Shown: positions 20,407-31,058 of the stretch, piece by piece
How the letters are laid out: the number at the start of each line of letters is the position of its first letter
How positions within the stretch are numbered: position 1 is the stretch's first letter
Assembly (NCBI GenBank): GCA_002081555.1
Contig: KV921017.1
Coordinates: 2,587-50,439, forward strand
Source of the DNA: Protostelium mycophagum
Lineage: Eukaryota; Evosea; Variosea; Protosteliida; Protosteliaceae
Direction: 5' to 3'
Length of the DNA stretch: 47,853 bases
The notes under the pieces: model-generated
Database searches by the model: none
Told to the model about the DNA's origin: nothing
Seen by the model: only the letters and a program-made list of their open reading frames with translations
Position numbers and translations under genes: made by a program

Positions 20407-23221
20407 TTATTGTATTGTGCTTCTGTCTGCGCCTCTTGGTTCGCATCTATCAGACATTCTCATCTGTTCATCTTCTGAGACCGCATGCAATTTTCTTGAG
20501 CCCAAGAGTTGAAGAATCTGCGGGACGGGAACGAAGTTGTATCCTTGGTTCTGATAGCGAGTCACCTGAAATTTCATCAGAATTTCTCATAAAAATAGTC
20601 AAGAATTATTGAGAGAAAGATTCAATACCCGCTCTATGATATCATAAATTAATTTTCGCTTTGCGACATTGATGTACTCATCGATCGTGTCTGAGTTCTC
20701 ATCGATCAAAACCAAATCGGTCAGAAATAAACCCCTGTACATAATTTCAGAAAAAGAGTGTCAGCTTTATGATTTAAAAGATGTGACTATCTCTTTGAGA
20801 AATGAGGATAAATCTACAATGTTGTAAAGATGTAAATATAAGTACAAGAAAGGAATGCAAGGCTGATCAGCTGAGTTCAATAAGTTTCTATACGCTCGCA
20901 TATCCGCGAATTTCTCTTGTAGCTCCTGGAATGTCTACAGATTTCAGAACCAGATCACGTGACCAAATGACTTGATTATATCATGATGATGCATAGGTAT
21001 CTGTCACCTTGGAGACATCTTTGGGAAGCTCCGCCCATGTGTGTTTCAGTTTATGTATTGATGTACAACACAACCCTCCCGCCACAATAGCCATAGTCAG
21101 GGAGAAATTATTAATTCCCGCCAAAATTTCTGCTATGCGGATGAACCTTGTGGGGTCAGTTTGATCTATTTTTAGATGAATGTTGGGCACTACAACTCAC
21201 CTTGTCAGTATCTTAATCCTTCTTCTGATTTTGTCTTGAGAGAGGATCGTAGTCGCGACCCAGTTTGAAATCAAAGTGGAGCGCTCGGTCATCTTGATTA
21301 CATTCGGAGCTTTGTGTCTCAGCCTTGGCTTCATCCATACTTGGTTCATCAGTTCTGACGTCTATCTCTCGTCAGTTTTTTTGGCACTTTTAAAATCCTC
21401 ATCATTGTGAATTGTGGGTAAATTCTCTGCATCAATTCACAAAATATTTAAAAAGAAACGATTTACTTGTATGGAGGAAAATATATCAAATTCGATCAGT
21501 GACAACTGTCTGGCGATCTCTTCATCATCACAATCCCAAATGTTCAGTGCGGGTGTGAATATGGTCTTCCACGGTATCTACCGAGATGAGTCACTTGATT
21601 TTAACGTGAAACTCACTTTTGGCTCTGGCGCTCCCGTCTTGCGATTCTCTTCTGCGGTACCGGATTTTCCGCTGGCCTGAGAGTCGAGGGTGCGAGTCAA
21701 CTGCTGTGCGAGATTTTTTGATTCTTGTTCTACGAGGGCAATGAACTCCTCCAGTGCCGTCATTAATTTATCCGAGTACCGGAAGTCTTCGAAATGGCGG
21801 GAAATCCAAGATTTCAAAACTTGAATCACTGTTGAATTTAGTGAAATGTTAATCTAACGGTACTAAATTCAATCAACTTTTTGAAGATTATGAATGGAAT
21901 GATAATAGTATTCTGAAGAAAGACCTTGTATGCGGATTCTGGCCTTCTGTACACGCCAAACCTCATCGTTTTTAGAACCAGAAGGATCCTTTGCCGGTAC
22001 CTACCGAAATTTCAACATATCAAGTCATAAAGATATTCTAAATCTTTACTTGATATCTCTCTATGAGCTTTTGAAGTAGTTTTTCTGGTGTTGTAAAGGT
22101 CCTGTATGTGTATAATACGATGTCTCTCAAATTTGTCTCTGTGTTTGATAAGTATTTTTGAATATTGAATTTATTTCTTCTGGTCTCTCAAGATCTTTTA
22201 GAATTTTGACTGAAAACTCACTGGATTCTTCATCAGTCATCTTGATGATGATGTGATTAAGAGAAGCAGCCTTCAATGTATCTGCCTCTTTATCGTCCGG
22301 AATGAAATTAAATTGTGATTCTTCCCAAATATTTGTGTCCTCCGCCTCATTTGGTTCTACATCGGTGTAAATTGACTATGTATTTTTGATTTTTTGTGAA
22401 GAATTGAAGGATTTAAATTTTGGTTTTTGAACATTTACCTTCTTCGAGTAAATCCAAGTGTGAAAGTATCTCTCTCAAGTCATTTAAATTCGATTCCGGT
22501 GTTGTGAATTTGTCATCTGCATTATTTAGTTTATTTGGAAGGAGGCACAATTGTATCTGATTTTTAGAATGACCAGAAAAAGAAGAAGATATAAATAGTA
22601 CCCATAGTATAATCCCACACCCGCTCTGTATCTCTCACAGCCATTCTAAGAATTGTCATCAGGCGGCTGTCTGTTGTTGTTGGTCTCTGTACATCTGCAT
22701 CTGTCAACGCAGTGTCACAAGAGAACTGGCTCACATTTTTGTCCTGATATTTTTTCCAGTTCTTTCCGGCTTGTGCGCAGTCCCTCCACCTGAAGATTCA
22801 TCAAAATCACAGCACTAGCACATGTGTGTGCAAAGCGATCTAATGTTTCACTTCAAGATGTTGCATTATGAGCTGGAGAATCATCTCCTCTTTCATCAAC
22901 TCAGATCTCTTCTCAGCTTTCTTGGAATCAGGACCAGTATAATATTCTTGTCCAAACGTGTGGGCTCTGTTTTCATCTGAGATTCATATATGTCGAAAAC
23001 AGATACCTGTCTAATGGATAGAGCCTCTCTTTCAAATAAGAGATTTCAATATGTTTATTTTCCACTCTAGAGACCCATTCCGATCGGTCAAGCGCTGAAT
23101 GTTTGTGAGTATTGGTTTCGATTGTTAAATTTTAATGGCATATGAAAATCTCCAATTGATCATCACCTATGGGAGGCGGCGACCTCACAGCAACGGTACC
23201 AGAACGTGTTCGATAAGCCAT
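20407..23221 (-). CDS. Ras guanine-nucleotide exchange factor (RasGEF)
   Basis: A gene of about a dozen exons for a CDC25-type exchange factor, which loads GTP on Ras-family GTPases. ATG 23221 opens MAYRTRSGTVAVRSPPPI. The N-terminal third (WVSRVENKHIEISYLKERL, WRDCAQAGKNWKKYQDK, LREILSHLDLLEE) is unrecognised. The RasGEF_N module follows, with TPEKLLQKLIERY (22050) and VIQVLKSWISRHFEDF (21800). The catalytic domain has STLISNWVATTIL (21270), FIRIAEILAGINNF, GLCCTSIHKLKHTW, FADMRAYRNLLNS, IPFLYLYLH, GLFLTDLVLIDEN, AKRKLIYDIIERV and ends VTRYQNQGYNFVPVPQIL; the last helix is followed by a 30-residue tail to the stop at 20407. The small size and single GEF module resemble the many Dictyostelium-type Gef proteins. 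It is divergent from the proline-rich gene at 23701. Confidence 0.9.
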
Positions 23222-23700
23222 CGTGACACTCTTGACGCGTGCTTGTTTCGGGTTTTGGCGGGGAAAATAGTGACGACCAGCAGATGGTTGTCACACACCT
23301 CAGACCGTGCCCAAGGAGCTCTTCTGTCTCAACAGCAGGATGGATAGTTGCTCGAAGTCGTGAATATGATTTGTTTATCTGAATCCAGCTGGATTCTTTC
23401 TTTGTCTGATTCAGATAAGTCTGAGTTTAACGTTTCGATATCGCCACAAAACGAATTAACAGCCTCTAGTGGCGTCACCTCGGCTGTAGTGGCCCCTTGT
23501 CTGAACATCTCCAATTTTTTGGACGGTCATGGAGCACCTGCTGTTCTCTGCTTCGTACCATCATAATACTACTTCTGATAATTTCATCTCTTTGCATGAT
23601 CTGGTGTGCTTTGGTGTTCTGTCCGTTGTAGATGTAAACATTTTCTTTTTCGAGGTTATTTCAAAGCTTTAAGCTTGACACGCACCAGCACACCACGCTC
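23222..23700. other. Intergenic region between divergent genes
   Basis: This stretch separates the RasGEF and the proline-rich coiled-coil gene. A minus-strand ORF at 23329-23514 (ATG about 23508: MFRQGATTAEVTPLEAVN, acidic) is open but shows no family and could be chance. No other gene is seen. Confidence 0.4.
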
Positions 23701-24744
23701 ATGGACTCCAAAGAGAACAGACATGCCTCTGAAAGCGCACAGACGAGAAAGGATGACGAAACTCTCAGCGAGGAGGAGATTTTGTGTGGACATCTCAAGG
23801 TGAAAGTTTGACGGTGTCATGTTCTGAAAGATGCAGTGGGAAAAGAGCGCACCCATAGACATAGCTACCTTTGGATTGTCTGGACTTCGTATCCGTGATT
23901 CAGGAGAGAACCCAACCGGATTTTTCAGCAGAGGCCTCAGCCACGCCATAGACGGTATTGATCATCACGTAATCATTCTATCTGATCTCTCAATTCTGAA
24001 GAGGATAACTTCCTTATCCCTCTACCGGTGGGACGGTCTCCCAGAAAAAGAGCCACGTGGAGGCCAAGAGAAGATAAAGACACGGCGTCTTTTCTCCCCT
24101 CTCCTGTACTCCAAGAGGATGCCTCACCAGAGACGTCGGTCGTCAGCAGCCCTCGCACGCCTCTGACGCCACTAGAGCCAACTCATGTCGAGAGCGAGGA
24201 GAAGTTACTTGGAACAAAGACGGGGACGGGACCCTCTCCTGTTCTTCTCCACTTTAACCCCAGGACTCCCCCCACTGTTAGAACGGTAATATTCTCTACA
24301 CGATAAATAATTTAAATGCCAGATCAGCAGAAGAGGCCAAAGCCCGCTTCAGGCCTCTCCTTACTCGCCCAGAGGACCTGGTCCCGTCCTCTGTGGACTC
24401 CCTTCCCTCGACGAATACCGAAGGCTTGTGGACAAGGTCTCCACTTTGGAAAGAAAAATTGCAGAGCAGCAGCAGGTCAGGACTGTACTTCAATGAATCT
24501 GAAATAAGAAGGTTCTGGACCTCATGCAGGACCTTCGCTACCGAGTAAGCAAGCTCGAAGTGGAGGGCACCCCTCGAGTTGTAGACAGAACCAAACACTA
24601 CGACGTAAGTTTTCCATGAATTTGTTTCCTCTATCTGATGTGTACAAAGAGTTCGCCCCTTCAGACTGCAGAGGACCAGTCTTTCGCCCAGAGCCCAGCA
24701 CCGAGCCCTTACTGGCCCCTCCGCGGATAAATAATTGTGAATAA
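23701..24744 (+). CDS. Proline/serine-rich protein with C-terminal coiled coil
   Basis: Six exons join in frame from ATG 23701 (MDSKENRHASESAQTRKDD) to the stop at 24742-24744. Introns are 31-60 nt; the first (about 23801-23831) is only 31 nt. The middle part is rich in SP/TP dipeptides (SSPRTPLTPLEPTHVE, FNPRTPPTVRT, SPYSPRGPGPV), typical of proline-directed kinase targets. The C-terminal part forms a heptad coil: YRRLVDKVSTLERKIAEQQ continuing KVLDLMQDLRYRVSKLEVEG. The protein (about 290 residues) looks like a regulated dimer. The family is not recognised. Its start faces the RasGEF gene about 480 bp away. Confidence 0.6.
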
Positions 24745-25053
24745 ATGAAACAAATTTAGTATTTTCTGACTTCCGAGGACCGTCACTTCAATCTGCCATC
24801 ACCAATTGAAACTGGGTGATTTATATTTATTGAACAAAGTGAAAAAGCTGCAAATCCAGTTCAAAAATACGATTAAGACAAAAAGAATAAATTTTCTGTG
24901 CGATGCAACCACGGAATATTATTATTTTGCAAAAAACCAATGCTTATTGAAATATTTTGAGTTCAAACCGATTTATTGTCACCACTCTCACGAGCCAAAA
25001 ACGCTCCAAATAAAAAATCAAGATGGGTCCTTCCATCTGCGATGAGCATCCCT
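24745..25053. other. Intergenic, convergent 3' ends
   Basis: I see no gene. The stretch lies between the 3' ends of the coiled-coil gene (plus) and the Cys4-finger gene (minus) and is AT-rich. Confidence 0.5.
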
Positions 25054-26834
25054 TCACGGCCCTAAGCGCATGGGCGCGAGTCTTAATGACTCCATATTAT
25101 CCTTTGAGACCTCCACCTCCTCTCTTTTCGCTCCATTATTATCAGGGGGTGCTGTCCCCGATTGTGGCTTGGGGTTCAGTAACTGCATACCCTGTACATA
25201 TTAGCCCCATTTTTATATTTCGTTGAAAATAAGCAAAAAAACATTGTGAATCAAAAATTCATTAAAAATAAACTCACTTGTGTGTTTGCGTGAATATTTG
25301 CCGACATTGGTATGGGTGAAAATGTATTCCCACTTAGACCGCTGACAGGGGATGGAGACATGGGCAGGGGGGAAGGAGTCATACCCAGTCTCAAAGTCAG
25401 GGGGGAGGGGGTCATACAGTGTGAAAGATGAGGGTGATGAACTACCGATGTTACAAAATGCTGATATGAAACATGTACAAACCTGCCCATGGGGCTGGGG
25501 ATATAGTTCCATTAACATGAAAATAAGGAGAGGGAGGAGGGAGGGGAGATGCTGAGGGGAGGGATGTAATGGGAGGGGAGGGAGGATCAGAGATCATGTG
25601 TATAGGTGAAGCCGGCGTCTCCGGCTTCGGTGAGATGCTGCTGCTCACATTCAGTTTCTCCACCATCTTTTATCCTACTATTTGTACCTCGACGAACCAC
25701 TAAGAGGTGATCTGACCGCGGGGGAAGCATTTGGACTCGAAATGGTTGGAGAATGTGATGGTGAAGATTTAGAAGTGAAAGCGGATCCTGCGGATGGCGT
25801 GTACCCAATGTTGGGAGAAAATGGAGTCGGCGATTGTGGCGAATGATTACTGCTTGTGTTTTCTCCAGTGTATGAATTGGATCGTGTTGATTTTTGCTTA
25901 ATACGACCCTGTCTGAGATTTTGTTCTAAGAATTATGAGAAGGCAGACGACAAAGGAGATACGACCTCTACTCTGGCATCTCTTTGAACAATAAATACTT
26001 CTTGGTTTCCCTTGCTGACCACTCATCTTGTTACATTCTCTGTTACGACATTTTCGTCCAACTGCCCGATTTGGATCGGCAGACGGCAGCGAGCTCTCTC
26101 CTTTATGAAGACGTATGCTTACGCCGTCTGGTCCTTGAAGAACTGTAATTTTTTCTCTGCCCTCTACGGCTACATTTTCTGGTAAGTATCTGTGGTTGTG
26201 ACAAAAAAGAAGAAATCTCACGAGCGATGTGCCACTTCTCTTCCATTTGATTGTCTTGGTGTGCTGCTCGTGCCAAGAATTGCAAAGGCGATGTCCTTCC
26301 TCCATTGACTGCACATTTTGAGTTGATCTTGCCTTCTAAATTGACACACACCTATACCCAACAGGTCGTCAACATGTGAGAAGCGAGTCATCCGCCGCGT
26401 CTCTGTTGTCATTGTTGTGGTCGTCCTGCTGTATCTCTCTGCATCATTAGATATGAGATCGCCCCCTTCGTAGAAAGGCTCCATCATCTCTCACCTTCTT
26501 TGTTTGTGGCTCGCACGATTCTTTTTTTATAGGCAGTTGCAACCCAGACTTTGTGTGTCTCTATACCCGTTGTGAAAAGAAGACGCGTTGTCTTGGAGAT
26601 AAACCTTAGAACCACCTGAAGTGTCCGGTCTGGAGCAAATATTCGGAAATCCTGATTTTGAGCATTCCTTTTTCGATGGAATTGCTCCACCGAACGTGAC
26701 TTCTGCACCCACTAGTGGGGGTGTGCTCGTTGTAGAGGTGGAGACATGTACACGTCCTTTTCCATATTGGATCTTTCGTCTACTTTTAAATTGAGCGCGC
26801 ATATCACAGTGAAGTAATCGAACCTGATTGCCAT
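25054..26834 (-). CDS. Cys4-finger, Ser/Pro-rich putative transcription regulator
   Basis: Exons join in phase from ATG 26834 (MAIRFDYFTVICALNLK). A 43-nt intron follows, then DWVQKSRSVEQFHRKRN, LQVVLRFISKTTRLLF, THKVWVATAYKKRIVR, TTTTMTTETRRMTRF and, after a 22-25-nt intron (about 26353), KINSKCAVNGGRTSPLQF. The next exon has KITVLQGPDGVSIRL and a candidate zinc finger: GRKCRNRECNKMSG followed by YCSKRCQSREQNL (Cys at spacing 4, 15 and 3; about 26060-25960). The rest is Ser/Pro-rich low complexity (HSPQSPTPFSPNIGYTPS; ITSLPSASPLPPPSPYF; MTPSPLPMSPSPVSGLS), ending near 25054. A basic region, a Cys4 module and a long SP-rich tail suggest a DNA-binding regulator. No named family is claimed. The protein could instead stop at 25678-25680 if the intron beginning GTCAGATC is not used. 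Confidence 0.5.
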
Positions 26835-27067
26835 TGTATTGCTTGTCAACCGTTTTTCGCGGTTTCCTCTCTATAGAGTAACCATGTTGGATGACGCGGT
26901 CTCCCTGGGTTCTGTGGTTAATCAAGAAATGTCAAGAATAGCCCACACAAATTAAAGTTGATGGGCTTTAGGAGCGGAAAACGTCATATTTCGCACATCT
27001 TTCTCACATTGCGTGAGTACAAGCATAGAACAAATGAACAGAAATTCCAAAAGTAGATCGAGAGACT

Positions 27068-28381
27068 TTATGGAGTGATTTTCACAGCATATTTTGGAGG
27101 CACGGGGGTTCTCTTCAAGAGCTCCACGATCGCATCAGACACCCCCGGGGTTACGGCGAGGACTCTTTTGGACTCGAGTTGTAGTGGACTACCGTCAAGC
27201 GGATCTAACATGATCCCACCAGCCTCTTCGACAATGAGGTAGCCTGCGGCGATATCCCACGGATGGCTGGTTGTAGATGAGAAATTATGATCACGATATA
27301 TCGAGTTTTTTTAACGCTGCCTTCGTGTTACAACCCCGGAGTTGCTGACGCAATCGTTCTTATCGTAATTTTAGTGTTTTCTCCAGATCAATATTTTTTA
27401 AAGTGATACAAGAATAGAAGAAAAGACAGACATTCCAAATTCGTAAAAAGCTTCGGTCCGTCCAGCTGCCACCATGCATATCGCTGTTGCCGCTGTTCCT
27501 TCTGATCTAATGGACTGGACATTATTCAAAAGCAGTGTTTTCACATTCCTATCAAATTTAGAATTGTTCTGTGTCTACAAAATTGTAGATTTTTCAGAAG
27601 AATTCATGTCACAGACAATTAATTTTTGAAGATGATTTCTGAGAAAATCGACTCACCCCAGCATAAAGTTAGCACCTTCTTCTGTTCTGTCGTATCCGTA
27701 ATTTGTTGACACAATACTGTGGGTCACCGATTTCCCGCCAGAAACTCTGATATCTTTTCCGTTCAATTTTGCGCCTTTTCCTTTGACAGCTGTGTACAGC
27801 TCGTCCAGAGCCGGGTTATAGACAACCCCCACCACCGGTTTTTTGTCGACACAAAGTGCAATAGAAATGCAGACAAAAACATAACTGAATAAATTAATTC
27901 TTAACCAAGAAGATTGAATGATTCAACGGGTGATAAAGATTTACATACCCATGCACAAAGTTTGTGGTACCATCGATAGGATCAATTACCCAAGTTGGAT
28001 CGTCATCAAAGACATATAAACTTCCTGAAGGATTTGAAGTTTGTGGAGTATAACTCTCCTCGGCCAACAGCTTGTGTGTTGGGTATCTGTTCGCATCAGA
28101 TCGAAAGTTAAAATATGATCTTTGACAGCATTTCAATGTCAGTGACTTTACCTCTCTTTGATCCTTGAAATGATTCTGGCCTCCACCTTGATTGCGATCA
28201 GTACAAATGAAACTTACTGCCTCACCTCTTTATCAGTGTTTGTGACCATATCGACCAATCCTTTATATTCGATGTCTTTTGGTCTGTCCAATGCAGCCTT
28301 GACAGTAGCACCGGCCTCTGCAGCTAACTCCTTTGCAAAAGTGAACCACTCTTCATATTGATCTTCACAACCTTGAGACAT
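27068..28381 (-). CDS. Inositol monophosphatase family enzyme
   Basis: This Mg2+-dependent, lithium-sensitive phosphatase family releases inositol from inositol phosphates. ATG 28381 opens [20 protein letters not shown], then [20 protein letters not shown] with the first metal-site region. Next are KLLAEESY (Glu ligand) and the signature [15 protein letters not shown] (about 27985), [17 protein letters not shown], the lid [13 protein letters not shown], then [18 protein letters not shown] and EAFYEFGI joined across a roughly 160-nt intron to HPWDIAAGY and [16 protein letters not shown] (about 27230). The stop is at 27068-27070. Length, near 280 residues, and both motifs are intact. The donor of the long intron reads GTCTGT, and that of the Gly-Met joint is unusual, but the restored IHPWD fits the family. 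The gene is divergent from 28540 with 158 bp between start codons. Confidence 0.93.
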
Positions 28382-28539
28382 CAGTCTCCTTTCGTCAGAT
28401 AAAGATGATCACCAGGCATGATTTGTTCCTCCGGAATATTTTCTCGGAAAATAAACAGTAGCAAACCGGTTGGTTGTAGATGGTGTCAGCAATCAATCCT
28501 CTGGACCACAGCTGCACACTCAATAAAAATTCAACAACA
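28382..28539. promoter_or_regulatory. Divergent promoter between IMPase and membrane-protein genes
   Basis: A 158-bp gap between two opposed start codons. It must serve both genes. An AATAAA-like CAATAAAAATTC (28521) is the only obvious AT element; no TATA is clear. Confidence 0.4.
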
Positions 28540-29385
28540 ATGTCGCTCAGTGTTTATCTCTTGGAAGCAATCTCAAGTTTCTCACAGTGCAGCTGTGGGC
28601 CCGGAGAATCTATTCACGCTTTGCTGCGCAGACTCAGCAATAACAACCCCGAAATGAGCTCATGCGGGTGGTGGATCGGAGAAGGTCGGCGATGATCTAT
28701 TCTTCATTTTTTCTGAATCTATTCAGTTATATGCATCACCATTTGGTACAATCTTCTCCAGAATGTACAACATGCGTTGGCCTTTTGGCTCAGAATTAAC
28801 TCTTGTACAAACCTAATCCCTCAATTAACCCCCTCCTCGCTTGCCTCCTCTCTTGGTACATTGTCTCATGTGGAAGAAGAACTGACACTTGCAGACGCTC
28901 CCGCTGTGGTATCGACACTGTTGCATTTTCAAGACGGATATGCCGCAATATTTCTGGACTTTGTTCGTCTGATTGTGTTGATGTATGTATCAACTTCTAT
29001 CGTGAACACAGTGGCATCTCTGTGTCAATTGCTCACTTCTGATCGCCAAGAGAAGAGGAGGCATGACAAAACAGTGGTTCTGAAATCGGCTGTTCATTTG
29101 AGTGAGAAAGGCAGAACTCACGAGGCTCTCCAAGCGTTCTTGCAACACCAGTTAGGTATGTTGCGTGAAGTGAAAAGTGACAACTGATTCAAAAATTTAG
29201 ATGATGTGACAAAAGATCCGAGTGATACTGCGTTCAGCTCTAAAGAATACCTTTTCAAGTTGGGATGGTTGAAGATCCGGCGCTGTCCACTGCTCGGGCA
29301 TTTTTGCTTGGCAACTCACCTGCTTTTACTTTCGCAACTCGTTTTGAGGCTCATTCCGCTTATAATGAGATACGATCTCAATTGA
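28540..29385 (+). CDS. Membrane protein of unknown family
   Basis: Three exons join in frame from ATG 28540 (MSLSVYLLEAISSFSQCSC) to the stop at 29383-29385, giving about 250 residues. Introns are at 28684-28722 and 29158-29201. Hydrophobic stretches include VICITIWYNLLQNVQ, FLDFVRLIVLMYVSTS with IVNTVASLCQLL, and near the end HLLLLSQLVLRLIPLIM. Between them are SNNNPEMSSCGWWIGEG, SSLGTLSHVEEELTLADAPA and a soluble helical part HDKTVVLKSAVHLSEK. Two or three spans are likely. The helical segment could be TPR-like. I do not recognise the family. Confidence 0.6.
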
Positions 29386-29444
29386 ATGTAGAGCATAAAC
29401 TATTCACCCATTTTTCTTTATTCTCATATTAGATTAAATTATGC

Positions 29445-30149
29445 TTAGAAGCTGACAACTGAGCAAGGGGCATCGCCTTGACAGAAGTACTTGATGTTAG
29501 GTGGTAAGGTGATGGTGATTGTAGAGCAAGTTGTCTGCTGTGGTAAGAGAAGTAGTCCTCAAAGTGATGTTGAAACTCACCTGTGCTGCGACGGTAGCGG
29601 CCAAAACAACAATGGCAGCGACGCAAAGAAGTTGAGATGAAGGTCTGAGGTTTAGCTTGAAAACAGTCATGAAGAGGAAGGCAGAGAGGATGATGGCCAA
29701 GGGAGACTTCAGAATAGCCCCGGCATTTCCAGAGACGAGGTTACCACCGCTGATAACATAAGTGGATGGTGCTGCCTTAGCAGCGTAGATGCTCACGACT
29801 GCGTTGTTTGCCTGGTTGAAAGAGGCTGCCTGCGCATGTTAGACAGTGAAATTCTGGAAGTAGTCGAGAGCACCTGATAGTTGACGGAAAGGCTTCCGTT
29901 GGTGGTGGGGAGGCTGTAGGCAATGGTGGTGGTCCCGTCGGTAGCATTATTCTGCTTGAAAACGAGGTTAGCTGTAAGTCCCTGTGGAAGATATAGCTTC
30001 AGGGTGTTTTGTTTAGGCAGAGTCAAGGTCAGCTTGGAGCTTGAACATTGTTGTGCTGCAGTGAAAGCTACGAATACCTATAGCATGTTAATTCCTCCAC
30101 TCGGACAGAAACTACTCACGGCAAGAGCGACGGCGAGGACCTTCATCAT
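29445..30149 (-). CDS. Secreted or membrane-anchored protein with repeated signal-like module
   Basis: ATG 30149 opens MMKVLAVALA, then after an intron VFVAFTAAQQCSSSKLTLTL, a signal peptide with a clear cleavage point before QQC. The mature part is beta-rich and small: LPKQNTLKLYLPQGLTAN, TTTIAYSLPTTNGSLSVNY and an NATD glycosylation site. A 44-nt intron leads to AASFNQANNAVVSIYAAK and SGNAGAILKSPLAIILSAF, a hydrophobic stretch preceded by small residues, as in GPI-anchor signals. The frame however continues through KLNLRPSSQLLCVAAIVV to VAAQ, where a splice joins QTCSTITITLPPNIKYF and the stop at 29445. This end resembles a second signal plus start of a mature domain (AAQQC versus AAQQTC). 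Either the gene has an internal duplication or two genes are run together. Function unknown. Confidence 0.55.
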
Positions 30150-31058
30150 CTTTTAAAGCTCGGTGCTGTTGCTTGGCGGCTGGTGCGCTAGGAATGGTGC
30201 TTCCCGACTTTTCTTCCCAGATTCTTTTTTCAGACAAAAAGGAGCTTCCCCGACGCCAAATTTGAGATGCACCAGATTTCACTTTTTTTTTGGACAGCAT
30301 CTTTCCGCACTAAAGGCAGATTTTGCTGTCTGTCACAGCATCTGGTGTTCTCCGCGAAAGCGAAGCTTCGATTTTGGTGTGATGGTTCTCAGGATACCAG
30401 CTTCAAACCTGCAAAGCTAAACAAACAAGATTTTCAAGTTCTTTATTTAACTGTTCGGCGATGGGCTCATTTTGGATCCAACATAGAAGACTCAGATGGG
30501 CCATTCGTGATTATTTCTGGTGAATGTTTTGCAAAAAAGTTCGGATTCACGGTAAGATTCTTGATAAAAACCGTTAAGCATCGTCATCTGCCTTCCGTTT
30601 CTTGGGAGAGAATTTGAAATTCAAATTCTATTCGATATTGAAGGAACGCGCGGGAGCTTTGTTCGTTGTTCCCATTATTTCCTCTCGAACCAGGTTGTAT
30701 TTGCTTCATGCTGACACGTTCATGACTGAGATTTTTACCGTGTTGTCAATAAGAAGCATTGAGAACAATTGACCAGACAACAAACCGATAGACGAGGTCC
30801 TGGTCAAACAACAATTTGTGAAAACGACAGAACATTTCAAAGATGACAAAGGACTTCTAAGATTGCACTCTGGACTTCGTACAACAATAATTTGCGAAAA
30901 TCAAAATAAATATTTACGCGTAAATCGCGGTTTCTTACCGTAGTATCTCCTCAGGTAGTAAAATTGATAACCCCACGTCGAAGCGGAATAATTCAGGAGA
31001 ATCGGAGAAACAATTTTCAGGTTTTGGAGACGAAATTACAAAACAACACCTCATCAAA
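30150..31058. other. Intergenic region with one weak ORF
   Basis: No supported gene. A plus-strand open frame 30267-30617 contains KLNKQDFQVLYLTVRRWAHF and DGPFVIISGECFAKKFGF before a GTAAGA donor, so an unrecognised small gene is possible. From 30620 to 31050 I see nothing coding; a near-palindrome CGCGATTTACGCGTAAA lies around 30916-30930 (reverse strand reading). Confidence 0.35.

Noticed and set aside
23329-23514. Acidic minus-strand ORF between RasGEF and the coiled-coil gene
   Set aside because: Open frame with an ATG, but no family, splice context or link to the RasGEF frame; kept only as a note.
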